From the NCBI GenBank assembly GCA_016841205.1, contig JAENZP010000001.1, positions 62,001 through 126,000 on the forward strand: DNA of 64,000 nt, written 5' to 3'. This document shows positions 44,703 to 54,219 of this stretch, one piece after another. Each line of letters starts with the position of its first letter. The stretch's first letter is position 1. The notes under the pieces are model-generated. The model did no database searches, was not told the origin of the DNA, and worked only from the letters and a program-made list of their open reading frames with translations. The position numbers were made by a program, and so were the translations under genes. Origin of the DNA: Desulfoscipio geothermicus (GTDB lineage Bacteria; Bacillota; Desulfotomaculia; Desulfotomaculales; Desulfallaceae).

Positions 44703-44806
44703 TATATTATCATAATGTAAAAGAAAAGAAAAGTTTTTTGATGCAATTCAAGATAGTATACATAATACTTAGCGGTAATATGGGCTGCTTTGACACTCTA
44801 TGTTTC

Positions 44807-44834
44807 TTGACAATTCCTCCATGTTTTGTATACA
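44807..44834 (+). promoter_or_regulatory. Promoter of first iclR gene
   Basis: TTGACA, 16 nt, TATACA, about 50 nt before the ATG at 44884. Confidence 0.65.
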
Positions 44835-44883
44835 ATTTTGAAAAGGTTATTTTAATAATATTGTTTAAGGAGATTCGATTTAA

Positions 44884-45684
44884 ATGGCTAAACAAATCAT
44901 CAATGGGGATGATGCCAAAACAGTTCAAGCAGTGGAAAGAGCCTTATATATATTGGAAACCTTGGCCGAGGCGGGTATTCCTATTACTATTACCCAAATA
45001 GCCCAAAAAACAAGCCTTACCCTGGGTACTGCCCACCGGCTTTTATATACCATGATACAAAGAGGTTTTGTGGAACAAAATACAGAAAACAGTAAGTACC
45101 GGCTGGGAATAAAAGCATTTCAAGTAGGCAGTGCGGCAGCCTATTTCAAAGATCTGCGCTCTGTGGCCCGCCCGGTCATGGAAGACTTGCAGCAAAAGTA
45201 TAATGAAACTGTTAATTTAGCCACTCTGGACGGCACCGAGGTAGTTTATGTAGATCAGGTGGAATCAACTAATATAGTGTTGGTCAGAATGTTTGCGCGT
45301 ACAGGAAATCGCGGTCCTGCCTATTGCACAGGCTCAGGAAAGGTTTTACTTTCCAGCTTGCCTCAGGACAAGCTAAAAGATTTAGTGTACAACATGGAAT
45401 TAAGGAAGTTTTCCAATGAAACCATTACCGATCCTGAACTACTTATGAAAGAACTTAACCATGTAAAGCACGATGGATATGCACTTGATCTTGGGGAGCG
45501 GGATGAAGGAGTACGGTGCGTAGCGGCACCAATTAATAATTTCGAAGGTAAGGTTGTAGCTGCACTTAGCATTTCAGGGCCCAGTATTCGTATTACCACA
45601 CCGTTTATCAAGAATGAACTGGTGGATGCCATTAAAAATGCCGCAAAAACAATATCTATTCAGTTAGGCTATAATGAGAATTAA
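44884..45684 (+). CDS. IclR-family transcriptional regulator (first)
   Basis: 266 residues: winged helix (VQAVERALYILETLAEAGIP, ITQIAQKTSLTLGTAHRLLY) and a GAF-like effector domain (about 90-262) with VYVDQVESTNIV, GPAYCTGSGKVLL, DLGERDEGVRCVAAPI and AALSISGPSIRI. Close to the second IclR protein at 47902, probably by duplication. Start ATG behind AAGGAG. Divergent from gdhA and upstream of the glutamate synthase gene, so it may control glutamate metabolism; the effector is unknown. Confidence 0.93.
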   Translation: MAKQIINGDDAKTVQAVERALYILETLAEAGIPITITQIAQKTSLTLGTAHRLLYTMIQRGFVEQNTENSKYRLGIKAFQVGSAAAYFKDLRSVARPVMEDLQQKYNETVNLATLDGTEVVYVDQVESTNIVLVRMFARTGNRGPAYCTGSGKVLLSSLPQDKLKDLVYNMELRKFSNETITDPELLMKELNHVKHDGYALDLGERDEGVRCVAAPINNFEGKVVAALSISGPSIRITTPFIKNELVDAIKNAAKTISIQLGYNEN

Positions 45685-45725
45685 TAAATTATTAAAACAA
45701 AAAGTTATCAAGCAATAATTGAAAG

Positions 45726-45762
45726 AGAGAGCATGGCCGTTTTTAAGACGAGGCTCTCTTTT
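45726..45762 (+). terminator. Terminator after first iclR gene
   Basis: AGAGAGC and GCTCTCT arms around a ~23-nt loop, then TTTTGATTT. The following 230 nt (45763-45993) show nothing recognisable. Confidence 0.65.
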
Positions 45763-46092
45763 GATTTATAATGTATTAAATTTGCCCTTACGACCATTAT
45801 GTATAATCCTTAACGTTTACTTTATTTATCATTGATTATTTATTTCCTCTTAACTAACTGCCACCTACTTGACCGTAATGCATCTCGATCATGTTATCTT
45901 ATCGACCCTTTACCTTTCATGTCTCCTCTATCATCCTACGTTTTGTAGCTTGAGCTTAATATACGTCTTTAAAATATACTGTTTGTGAGCGGTTTTCCAC
46001 ATGGTGAAATCATATACCGTTTTTTATATTTTAAGTTGGTTGTTGTACTATTGTATACAAAGTACGCTTTCCACAATGTGAAACACAATAAA

Positions 46093-46136
46093 CCTGTATT
46101 GTGTATGCAATATTCATACGCAATACAGGCTTTTAT
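46093..46136 (+). terminator. Terminator-like hairpin within operator region
   Basis: CCTGTATTGTGTATG and CATACGCAATACAGG pair with one mismatch around a 7-nt loop, then CTTTTAT. It lies between operators, upstream of the gltB promoter. It may end a short transcript from the left. Confidence 0.55.
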
Positions 46137-46169
46137 ATTGAATATTTCATATCGTGAAAACAATTTCTA

Positions 46170-46198
46170 TTGACTGACTAGTTTACAAAAGCTAAAAT
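46170..46198 (+). promoter_or_regulatory. Promoter of glutamate synthase-like gene
   Basis: TTGACT, 17 nt, TAAAAT. An operator ends 10 nt before the -35 and another begins near the expected transcription start. Confidence 0.65.
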
Positions 46199-46282
46199 AT
46201 TTTAAGATAAGTGAAATACACTTTCACAACATGGAAAATGTACAGCGATGTACATTAATTAGACGAGGAGGTCTGATGATTA

Positions 46283-47863
46283 ATGGGTTATAGTAACGGA
46301 ATCAATGCTAGTACAGCTACACTGACCAAAAACAGAACAGCGGGTAATGTTTGTTCCTCCAGCGGCTTATGCGCAACCTGTATAGAAGGCTGCCCCGGGC
46401 TTTGCGAAGTAGGCAAATCAGCCTACCGGGGGCGTGAGGTCATCTATCCCCAGCCGTACGGCAATATGACTGCCGCTTCCCAGAAGGAGTACCCGGTTGA
46501 TATGTCCCATTTGAACATAATGGGTACGGCTGTTGGCGCGCATGGAATCGAGGCCGATAGCAACAAAGCCACTTTCCCGGCTGTTAACATTGAATCAGAA
46601 ATCGGTTCTGATAATATTATTAAGCTTAAGCTACCCATTGTAATACCTGGTCTTGGCTCAACCAACGTGGCTAGAGATAACTGGGAAGGTTTGGCCATTG
46701 GCGCGGCTATTTCCGGTGTTGTCCTAACTATTGGTGAAAATGTCTGCGGCATGGACCCCGACGGGGAAATTAAAAATGGACGGGTAGTTAAGTCTCCAGA
46801 CATGGAACGCCGGGTCAAACTATTCCAGGAATGGTACAACGGGTATGGTGCCATTGTGGTGCAGTTTAACGTTGAAGATACAAACCTTGGAGTGGCTGAT
46901 TATGTACTAAGCGAGCTGGGCGTTGAAGCAGTGGAAATTAAGTGGGGGCAGGGTGCCAAGGATATCGGCGGCGAAGTAAAGCTTCCCTCCGTAGATAGAG
47001 CCAAGCAGCTTAAATCCCGTGGCTACATTGTACATCCGGATCCGGAAAACCCAGATGTACAGCAAAGTTTTGCCCAGGGATCGTTAAAGGAATTTGAACG
47101 GCATTCTCGCATTGGCATGGTTGATGAGGAATCCTTCATGGCCCGGGTGGCCGAACTGCGTGGCCTGGGAGCTAAACATGTACTGCTGAAAACCGGTGCT
47201 TATCGCCCGGCTGACTTAGCCAGGGCTGTTAAGTTCGCTTCACTGGCTAAAATAGATCTTCTCACCATTGATGGTTCCGGCGGCGGCACAGGGATGAGCC
47301 CCTGGCGAATGATGAACGAATGGGGCGTGCCCACAGTCTACCTGGAAGCACTGCTGTATCAATACATTGAACGCATCAAAGCCAAAGGCATGTTTGTGCC
47401 TAAGGTTGCTGTAGCCGGTGGTTTCTCCTTGGAAGATCATATGTATAAGGGTCTCGCTTTGGCTGCGCCATACGTTAAAGCCATCGGCATGGCCCGTGCT
47501 CCGATAGCTGCTGCTATGGTAGGCAAAACTATCGGTAATTATGTAAAAGAAGGCAAAGTGCCCGCCGATATGGCCAATAAGTACGGCAATACCGTTGAGC
47601 AAATCTTTACCACCAATGCAGCCTTAAAAGAAAAATTTGGTGCTGATGCCGAAAGAATTCCGGCTTCTGCCATAGGTGTATATAATTACTTCGACCGTTT
47701 GGGTGTTGGCCTGCAGCAGCTTATGTGCGGCGCCCGTAAGTTCGCCCTTGAATATATCACCAGAGACGATCTGGCCAGCCTTACCCGCGAGGCTGCAGAT
47801 GTCACCGGTATCCCCTACGTCATGGATGTAGATGCCGAAGAAGTTGAACAGATACTGAGTTAA
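46283..47863 (+). CDS. FMN-binding glutamate synthase domain protein (GltB-like)
   Basis: 526 residues centred on the FMN/3Fe-4S synthase domain of glutamate synthase, without the class II glutaminase or the GXGXG domain. The N-terminus is Cys-rich (CSSSGLCATCIEGCPGLC), unlike classical GltB, and might bind a cluster. Barrel motifs: VIPGLGSTNVARDNWEGLA, VEIKWGQGAKDIGGEVKLP, LLTIDGSGGGTGMSPWRMMN, VAVAGGFSLEDHMYKGLALA. Archaeal and clostridial homologs are annotated as glutamate synthase. Start taken at ATG 46283 behind GAGGAGG. Probably an operon with the second iclR gene. Confidence 0.85.
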   Translation: MGYSNGINASTATLTKNRTAGNVCSSSGLCATCIEGCPGLCEVGKSAYRGREVIYPQPYGNMTAASQKEYPVDMSHLNIMGTAVGAHGIEADSNKATFPAVNIESEIGSDNIIKLKLPIVIPGLGSTNVARDNWEGLAIGAAISGVVLTIGENVCGMDPDGEIKNGRVVKSPDMERRVKLFQEWYNGYGAIVVQFNVEDTNLGVADYVLSELGVEAVEIKWGQGAKDIGGEVKLPSVDRAKQLKSRGYIVHPDPENPDVQQSFAQGSLKEFERHSRIGMVDEESFMARVAELRGLGAKHVLLKTGAYRPADLARAVKFASLAKIDLLTIDGSGGGTGMSPWRMMNEWGVPTVYLEALLYQYIERIKAKGMFVPKVAVAGGFSLEDHMYKGLALAAPYVKAIGMARAPIAAAMVGKTIGNYVKEGKVPADMANKYGNTVEQIFTTNAALKEKFGADAERIPASAIGVYNYFDRLGVGLQQLMCGARKFALEYITRDDLASLTREAADVTGIPYVMDVDAEEVEQILS

Positions 47864-47901
47864 TTAAGTAAAATTAAGGAGAGCTAAGGAGAGGTTGTCC
47901 A

Positions 47902-48687
47902 ATGCCAACTGGCAATGAACGAAAAGCAAAAACAGTTCAGTCGGTGGATCGCACTCTAGCTATCTTAGAAACTCTGGCCAATCATAGGGAACCGATATCA
48001 CTTACTTTGCTCAGCGTTAAACTAGGTCTGAACATTAGTACGGTTCACCGCCTGCTCAATACACTAATTGTTGCCGGGTTTGTAGAGCAAGAGCCTAACC
48101 AGGGGCATTATCGCCTGGGTCTGAAAACCTTTGAAATAGGTAACGCTGCTCTTTATAATTTAGACATTCGCTCTATTGCCAAACCTTATCTTAAAGAACT
48201 GGTGGATAGGTGCAGTGAAACGGCCAACCTTTCTGTGCTCAATCATGGTGACGTAGTCTATATAGATCAGGTGGAATCACCCAATATAGTAAAAATGTTT
48301 GCTCAACCCGGGACCAGGGGACCAGCATATTGCACGGCCAGCGGCAAGGTGCTGCTGGCCGCCCTGACCCCGGTCGAAGTAAACCAAATAATAAAGGAAA
48401 CCAAGTTCTTTAAATATACCGATAGCACCATCACTGATCCTGAACTATTGAAAGAAGAAATAGCCAAAGTTCGGCAGCAGAATTATGCTATTGATTTTGG
48501 TGAGTTGGAAGAAGGGGTGCAATGTGTGGCAGCGCCCATACGCAATCATGAAGGTAAAACCATTGCAGCTATTAGCGTCTCAGGGCCGGAAACCCGCATC
48601 AGACAATTTTTTCCCCAAGCAGAATTAATAAAGCTAATTACGGAGGCCGCTAATCGTATATCTCTTAAATTGGGCTTTTATCGTTAA
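47902..48687 (+). CDS. IclR-family transcriptional regulator (second)
   Basis: 261 residues, strongly similar to the IclR protein at 44884: VQSVDRTLAILETLANHREP, LLSVKLGLNISTVHRLLNTL, VVYIDQVESPNIVKMFAQPG, GPAYCTASGKVLLAAL and EEGVQCVAAPIRNHEG. It follows the glutamate synthase gene by 38 nt with GGAGAGG before the ATG. Two paralogs flanking the same gene, with two operator sub-types, suggest that each recognises one. The effector is unknown. Confidence 0.93.
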   Translation: MPTGNERKAKTVQSVDRTLAILETLANHREPISLTLLSVKLGLNISTVHRLLNTLIVAGFVEQEPNQGHYRLGLKTFEIGNAALYNLDIRSIAKPYLKELVDRCSETANLSVLNHGDVVYIDQVESPNIVKMFAQPGTRGPAYCTASGKVLLAALTPVEVNQIIKETKFFKYTDSTITDPELLKEEIAKVRQQNYAIDFGELEEGVQCVAAPIRNHEGKTIAAISVSGPETRIRQFFPQAELIKLITEAANRISLKLGFYR

Positions 48688-48777
48688 TGTTATAACTAAA
48701 CTTTGTTTCAGGGTTCAAGATTTGATAAAATTATGATAAAAGTAGTATTTTCATACGAAAGAATAATAGATAAGAAG

Positions 48778-48836
48778 CTCTTTTTCTGAGATTATGTTGG
48801 TAAACAAGCCAAAACCAGAAAAAGAGTTGTTTTATT
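48778..48836 (+). terminator. Terminator after second iclR gene
   Basis: CTCTTTTTCTG and CAGAAAAAGAG arms (11 bp, perfect) around a 27-nt loop, then TTGTTTTATTT. The rest of 48688-49085 has no recognisable gene. Confidence 0.75.
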
Positions 48837-49085
48837 TGTTACCAGTTTTCCTCAAATAATTGAAGCTACCCAAACACAATTCTTCTTCCTCTCTAACTAA
48901 GGGCTTGTATAAAACACTTCTTTTTTAACTGCCCGAGCTAAGTCCTACAGAGCCTGCGCAGTAAGATCTTAATTATCCAATTTTATTATTTTATTTTTAA
49001 AAACCTGAAACAAACCCGAAACGATAATGCAATATACTTGGAGATAAGGAAATCATATTTGTCGCCTTGGCTAAGGAGGTGCGCT

Positions 49086-51647
49086 ATGGATATCAACAAT
49101 AAGGTAAGCACTGGCTTGAAGGGTTTCGACCAAACTATTGACATGCTGCGACTGGGCGATAATGTGGTGTGGCAGGTGGATTCAGTCACTGATTACAGGA
49201 AAATCGTTGAACCCTATGTAGCACAGGCCAGGTTGGACCAAAGAAAGCTGGTTTACGTTCGTTTTGGCAGCCATGCACCACTGCTGGAGGACAGCCCGGA
49301 GATTAAAACTTATCGCCTTGAAGCACAAAAAGGCTTTGAAAGCTTTGCTATAGCGGTGCATAATCTGGTAGAGCGGGAAGGGCTTAAAACTTTTTATCTT
49401 TTTGATTGCCTGAGTGATTTATTGGAATACTGGTATTCTGACTTAATGATCAGCAATTTTTTCAAGGTCTCCTGCCCGTTTCTACATGAACTCGACACCA
49501 TAGCTTATTTTGCCATCAAACGCAATGTTCACACCTACAGTACCATTGCATGCATCCGTGAAACGACACAGCTGTTGCTGGATTTATACCAAGTAAAGAA
49601 CCAATTTTATATACATCCCCTAAAAGTCTGGAAGCGTTATTCGCCTACCATGTTTTTCCCGCATTTAATTCAAGGTCAGGAGGCTGTCTGCATAACGGCC
49701 AGTTCCGAGGCCGCCGAATTGTTCTCCAGCATTAACCGCGGTGAGGAAAGGCTGGATTACTGGGATGTTGTTATTAACCAAGCCAGAGATGCGTTTGTTC
49801 TCGGGCCAAAAGAGCAGGAAAAAACCAAAAGGCTTTTAATGACCATGCTCATAGGCAGCGAGTCCAGAATGTTTGAACTGTGCAACCGGTATTTCAACCT
49901 AAAGGACATTTTAGACATCGCAGCCAGAGAAGTTGGATCGGGTTTTATCGGCGGCAAGAGCGTGGGTATGCTCGTGGCGCGAAAAATTTTAAAGCAGGAT
50001 AGCCATGATCGCTTTACCCCCTATCTAGAGCCCCATGACTCTTACTATCTGGGGTCGGATGTTTTCTATACCTATCTCGTGCAAAACGGTTGCTGGAAGC
50101 TGCGCACCAGGCAGAAGACAAAAGAAGGTTATTTCAAATACGCGCCTGAATTAAAGGAAAAAATATTAAACGGTAAATTTTCAGAGCCCATGCGGGAAAA
50201 ATTTATGCGCATGCTGGAATACTTCGGGCAATCACCCATTATTGTACGTTCCAGTTCCCTGCTGGAAGATAATTTCGGCAATACCTTCGCGGGAAAATAT
50301 GAAAGCGTGTTCTGCGTCAATCAGGGTACGCCCGAAGAACGCTATGCAGCCTTCGAACAGGCAATCCGCATCGTTTATGCCAGCACTATGAGTGAGGACG
50401 CGCTGGCCTACCGAATGAACAGAGGGCTCTTTGATAAGGATGAGCAGATGGCCATCCTGGTGCAGCGAGTGTCCGGGGATTATCATGAGGAAAAATTTTT
50501 CCCCCATTTGGCAGGGGTAGGCAACTCCTCCAACCTTTATGTCTGGGACAAAAGCATGGATATTAACTCAGGCATGCTGCGCCTGGTCTTTGGGCTGGGC
50601 ACCAGGGCGGTGGAAAGAACATTTGATGATTATGCCAAAATTGTTTGCCTGGATAACCCTTTACGAACCCCCCCGGTAAATTTTGAGGACAAAAAGAAAT
50701 TTTCCCAACATTATGTGGATGTGCTCTCCATAAAAGAAAACACCTTAACCAGCAAAAGTTGGGGAGATGTTTTTAATGATAAACTCAAAGTAGACAAAAA
50801 CCTTTTTATCTCTTGGGACCACCAAACAGCCAGCCGCCTGCGCGAGCTTGGCTATACTAGTAATCATCTGGCTTATATCCTTGATTTCTATAAACTTCTT
50901 AAAGATACTGAATTTCCAGGCCTGATGCGTGATATGCTGGCACTTTTATCCAAGGCTTATGATTACCCTGTAGATATTGAGTTCACAGCCAATTTTACCC
51001 CAGGCAACCATTTTAAGGTCAATCTTCTTCAATGCCGCCCTCTTAAGACAAGGGGTCTGGGTAACGCTGTGCAGATACCGGAACTGGTAGACGGGCAGGA
51101 CTGTTTCTTCTCCACGCGGGGTAATTTCATGGGCGGAAACGTGCGTTTACCTATTGATTATGTTGTTTATGTAGATGCGCAGGCTTATGCGAAACGTAAT
51201 GAACAAGGTAAATCCACGGTTGCCAGGCAGATTGGTTTCCTCAATACAGCACTGAAAGGCAAAAACATCATGCTGGTGGGCCCGGGCAGATGGGGCACCA
51301 CCACGCCGTCACTGGGCTTACCGGTACATTTTACAGAGCTGTGCAATATGTCGGTTATCTGCGAGGTTGCCTCCTGCGAAGCAGGATTTACACCCGAGCT
51401 ATCCTACGGCACCCATTTTTTTCAGAACCTGGTGGAAGCGGGCATTTTTTATGTTGCCATTTCTGACGGGCAGCACGATGTTGTGTTTAACCCTGAGCGC
51501 ATTTTAAAAAGAGAAAATATACTGGCAACCCTTTTACCTCAATGTGCGCAGTTTGCCGACGTAATTTATGTTGCTCAGACAGATGGCCTGGTCTTATTTT
51601 CAGATATTGTAACCCAGAAGCTGTTATGCAAACAGTTTAAATACTAA
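49086..51647 (+). CDS. PEP/pyruvate-binding (ATP-grasp) protein with KaiC-like N-terminus
   Basis: 853 residues; start at the ATG at 49086 behind AAGGAGG. Residues ~1-200 resemble a RecA/KaiC-like module (STGLKGFDQTIDMLRLGDNV, later FYLFDCLSDLL) but lack a Walker A Lys. The centre (about 300-690) is the nucleotide-binding domain of PEP synthase/PPDK: GGKSVGMLVARKIL, IIVRSSSLLEDNFGNTFAGK with YESVF, and LQCRPLKTRG. The phosphohistidine swivel and the PEP-binding TIM barrel are absent. The last ~170 residues are a conserved tail (VGPGRWGTTTPSLGLPV, ISDGQHDVVFNPERI). Substrate unknown. Confidence 0.8.
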   Translation: MDINNKVSTGLKGFDQTIDMLRLGDNVVWQVDSVTDYRKIVEPYVAQARLDQRKLVYVRFGSHAPLLEDSPEIKTYRLEAQKGFESFAIAVHNLVEREGLKTFYLFDCLSDLLEYWYSDLMISNFFKVSCPFLHELDTIAYFAIKRNVHTYSTIACIRETTQLLLDLYQVKNQFYIHPLKVWKRYSPTMFFPHLIQGQEAVCITASSEAAELFSSINRGEERLDYWDVVINQARDAFVLGPKEQEKTKRLLMTMLIGSESRMFELCNRYFNLKDILDIAAREVGSGFIGGKSVGMLVARKILKQDSHDRFTPYLEPHDSYYLGSDVFYTYLVQNGCWKLRTRQKTKEGYFKYAPELKEKILNGKFSEPMREKFMRMLEYFGQSPIIVRSSSLLEDNFGNTFAGKYESVFCVNQGTPEERYAAFEQAIRIVYASTMSEDALAYRMNRGLFDKDEQMAILVQRVSGDYHEEKFFPHLAGVGNSSNLYVWDKSMDINSGMLRLVFGLGTRAVERTFDDYAKIVCLDNPLRTPPVNFEDKKKFSQHYVDVLSIKENTLTSKSWGDVFNDKLKVDKNLFISWDHQTASRLRELGYTSNHLAYILDFYKLLKDTEFPGLMRDMLALLSKAYDYPVDIEFTANFTPGNHFKVNLLQCRPLKTRGLGNAVQIPELVDGQDCFFSTRGNFMGGNVRLPIDYVVYVDAQAYAKRNEQGKSTVARQIGFLNTALKGKNIMLVGPGRWGTTTPSLGLPVHFTELCNMSVICEVASCEAGFTPELSYGTHFFQNLVEAGIFYVAISDGQHDVVFNPERILKRENILATLLPQCAQFADVIYVAQTDGLVLFSDIVTQKLLCKQFKY

Positions 51648-51651
51648 AGTG

Positions 51652-51683
51652 GGGAGCAAGGGGACGGTTCTCCCCTTGCTCCC
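51652..51683 (+). terminator. Palindromic terminator / repeat-like hairpin
   Basis: GGGAGCAAGGGGA-CGGTTC-TCCCCTTGCTCCC, perfect 13-bp arms, 4 nt after the stop codon. No strong T-run follows. The GGGGACGGTTCT core is familiar from dispersed palindromes of this bacterial group. Confidence 0.65.
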
Positions 51684-51702
51684 TAAGTTTTGCTTCGCTT
51701 AT

Positions 51703-53804
51703 CTACTGTAAAAGACTCCCCAACGCCGCTGTCTCCGTCACCGGTTCCCGGCAAGCCCGGCCCCGGCAAACATATGCGGTAGCCCGACCGTTAATAGATC
51801 GTTGCTCCCGGGTATATGGTGCCAGTTTTTCTAGCTGCCTGCTATCCGTAACGTTACTATCCCCTTCCGGCCGGTAGATGAGCACAGTACCGGGCGTATA
51901 CTGTCCCTGGACTAGGCGTAGCATTTCCGCCACTTGGGGATCGTCCATTTGACCGGTAATGACGATTTCGCTGGTTGGCCCGCTGGCAAACAATAAGGCC
52001 GTCAGAAAATATGAGTACCCCCTGGGATACTCGGCGGCTGTTCCGGCAAAGTAGTTAACCTGGCGCGCAGCTAGTTCTTCCAGCTCGCTGTCCCCGGTTA
52101 TTGCAGCCAGCTGCAGCAGGTTAAGGGTCATTACGGAATTGCCCGAAGGCATGGCACCGTCATATATTTCCTTGGGCCGGGCAATCAGCTGCTCGGAGTC
52201 TGTACCGTAAAAAAAGAACCCCCCATGCTCCTGATCACAGAATAAATCCCGTACCTTATGGGTCAAGTCAATAGCACTGCTCAGGTAAACCACCTGGAAA
52301 GTGGCCCGGTACAATTCCAATAAACCCCAAATTAAAAAGGCATAGTCATCCAGGTAGCCGTTTAAGCCGGATTCCCCGTCCCGATAACGGGCCAGCAGTC
52401 GCCCATCCTGCCTCTGCAGCTTGTTGCGAATAAACTGCTCCGCCTTTTCCGCCGCTTTTCGAAAACGTACGTCTCCCAGCACAGCGGCTCCCCGGGCCAG
52501 GGCAGCGATCATTAACCCGTTCCAGGCCGTCAGTACCTTATCATCTTTAAACGGGTGTACCCTCTTGGCCCGATGAGCAAACAACTTTTGCCGGCTTTCC
52601 TCTAGCAACTGTTGCAATGCGCTGGTCTCTATACCCAGTTTTTTGGCGTATTCCTCGGGCAAAGCGGTAATTAAATTAGGTATACTTAGTCCTTCGAAAT
52701 TACCGCTTTCGGTAATGTTATAAACCTTACAGTAAATCTTACCATTTTCGCGCCCTAATACCTGGCTTACTTCGGCAGGGCTCCAAACGTAAAATTTCCC
52801 TTCTACTCCTTCGGAATCGGCATCTTCGGCTGAATAAAACCCTCCCTCGGAGTGAGTCATATCCCTCAGCACATAGGTAAATATTTGACGCGCTGCTTCG
52901 GCATAAAAATCATTTTGAGTAGCCTGGTAGGCCTCTAAAAACGCCAGTGCCAGCAAGGCATTGTCGTAAATCATTTTCTCGAAATGAGGCACCAGCCACT
53001 TTTCATCAGTGGAATAACGGGCGAAGCCAAAACCCACGTGGTCGTAAATGCCACCCCGGTAAATTGATTGCAACGTCTTTTGAGCCATGTCGAGGGCAGC
53101 TATTTCTCCGGTTTGTTTCCAGTAACGCATGAGAAAAAGCAGATTATGCGGGGTAGGAAACTTGGGTGCGGAGCCAAAACCACCGTATTGCTCATCAAAG
53201 GATTGCAGGAACTGCTTATAGCCCCGGTCTGTTATATCAGCCGGCGACTCTTCCGTAAAACGACCCCCAGGTATAAATTGCACTTGTTCGGTAATCATAT
53301 GGCTTGTTTGGATGAGGTTATCCCTATCCTTGGTCCACTTATCGGCCACTTGCTCTAAAATATCCAGCAGTCCGGACCGTCCCCAGCGGGAATGTTTGGG
53401 GAAATATGTACCGGCAAAGAACGGTTTTTTATCAGGAGTCATGATTACCGTCAGCGGCCAGCCGCCCTGGCCTGTCAGCGCCTGGCAAACAGTCATGTAT
53501 ATTTGGTCAATATCCGGGCGTTCCTCACGGTCTACTTTTATTGAGACGAAATGGTGGTTAAGGGCATCGGCCACTTCTTGATCCTCGAAAGATTCCCGCT
53601 CCATCACATGACACCAATGGCAAGTCGATCTAATAACACCTACGAATACCCAATAGATAAGAAAACAGGTTTATCTTCTGTTTTCGCCTTTTGAAAAGCT
53701 TCATCCCCCCAAGGATACCAATTTACTGGATTATAGGCATGTTGAAGAAGATATGGGGACTTTTCTTGGGCTAATCTATTGGGTATTTTTTGAATGTTTG
53801 TCAT
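51703..53804 (-). pseudogene. YyaL-type thioredoxin-domain protein (DUF255), frameshifted
   Basis: The gene starts at the ATG at 53804 behind AAAAGGAGGTGG and reads [30 protein letters not shown], then PVFLSIGYS before TAG. The remaining 634 residues are in another frame from TCHWCHVMERESFEDQE onward: thioredoxin-like domain with the CxxC, then a (alpha/alpha)6 glycoside-hydrolase-like barrel (GGIYDHVGFGFARYSTDEKW, HFEKMIYDNALLAL). Removing 17 nt (TAGGTGTTATTAGATCG) restores GYSTCHWCH and a 694-residue protein of the usual length. A downstream ATG (53607) could still give a shorter product lacking CHWC. Function of the family unknown. Confidence 0.85.
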
Positions 53805-54026
53805 GAGACCACCTCCTTTTTTTAAAAAAGATTATACTGTTTTTTAATTATTTCCAGTCATAAACTATTAAATTCAAAATCACTTTTGGGACAGTGATGA
53901 CAATACGATGACTTCTTGATGACAGTTCCTAAGTAAATTTGACCTGTCCCTCGAAAAATGTACAAGCTTTATTTAGAGAAATCGAATAAAATAAGTACAT
54001 AGGGGATGAGAAAATGAATGAAAAAA
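53805..54026. other. Intergenic, no recognised gene
   Basis: About 220 nt, AT-rich. It holds the ribosome binding site of the broken YyaL-type gene and otherwise nothing I recognise. Confidence 0.4.
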
Positions 54027-54167
54027 TCATCGCAAGTTAGCATGATAGCTGCAAAACAGAACACCACATAAAGCGGACTCCACAAAACCTTCCGGTACCG
54101 GATATCCGCCTTGAAACATTCTGGCCAGCATACCGCCTTTTCCGCCTGCAATATTATTATCAAGCAT
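54027..54167 (-). pseudogene. PEP-synthase/PPDK-type ATP-grasp N-terminal remnant
   Basis: The 46-codon minus-strand frame begins MLDNNIAGGKGGMLARMFQG and continues GYPVPEGFVESA, the start of a PEP-synthase/PPDK/rifampin-phosphotransferase domain (GGKGxNLxxLxxxGxPVPxGF). It runs into an unrelated end (LCGVLFCSYHANLR) and stops. Only the first ~30 residues are recognisable. Confidence 0.5.
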
Positions 54168-54219
54168 TTAATAAACTATCTTGAAATTTATCTTTATATC
54201 AAGCACTTCCGATGTACTA

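Larger units (their letters stand above)
45994..46237. promoter_or_regulatory. Four operator palindromes upstream of gltB-like gene
   Basis: Sites: 45994-46009 TTTCCACATGGTGAAA; 46068-46083 TTTCCACAATGTGAAA; 46145-46159 TTTCATATCGTGAAA; 46222-46237 TTTCACAACATGGAAA (reverse complement TTTCCATGTTGTGAAA). Three share TTTCCA-N4-GTGAAA (16 bp); the third matches the 15-bp gdhA/iclR site. The last two flank the gltB promoter. They are presumed IclR-binding sites. Confidence 0.7.
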
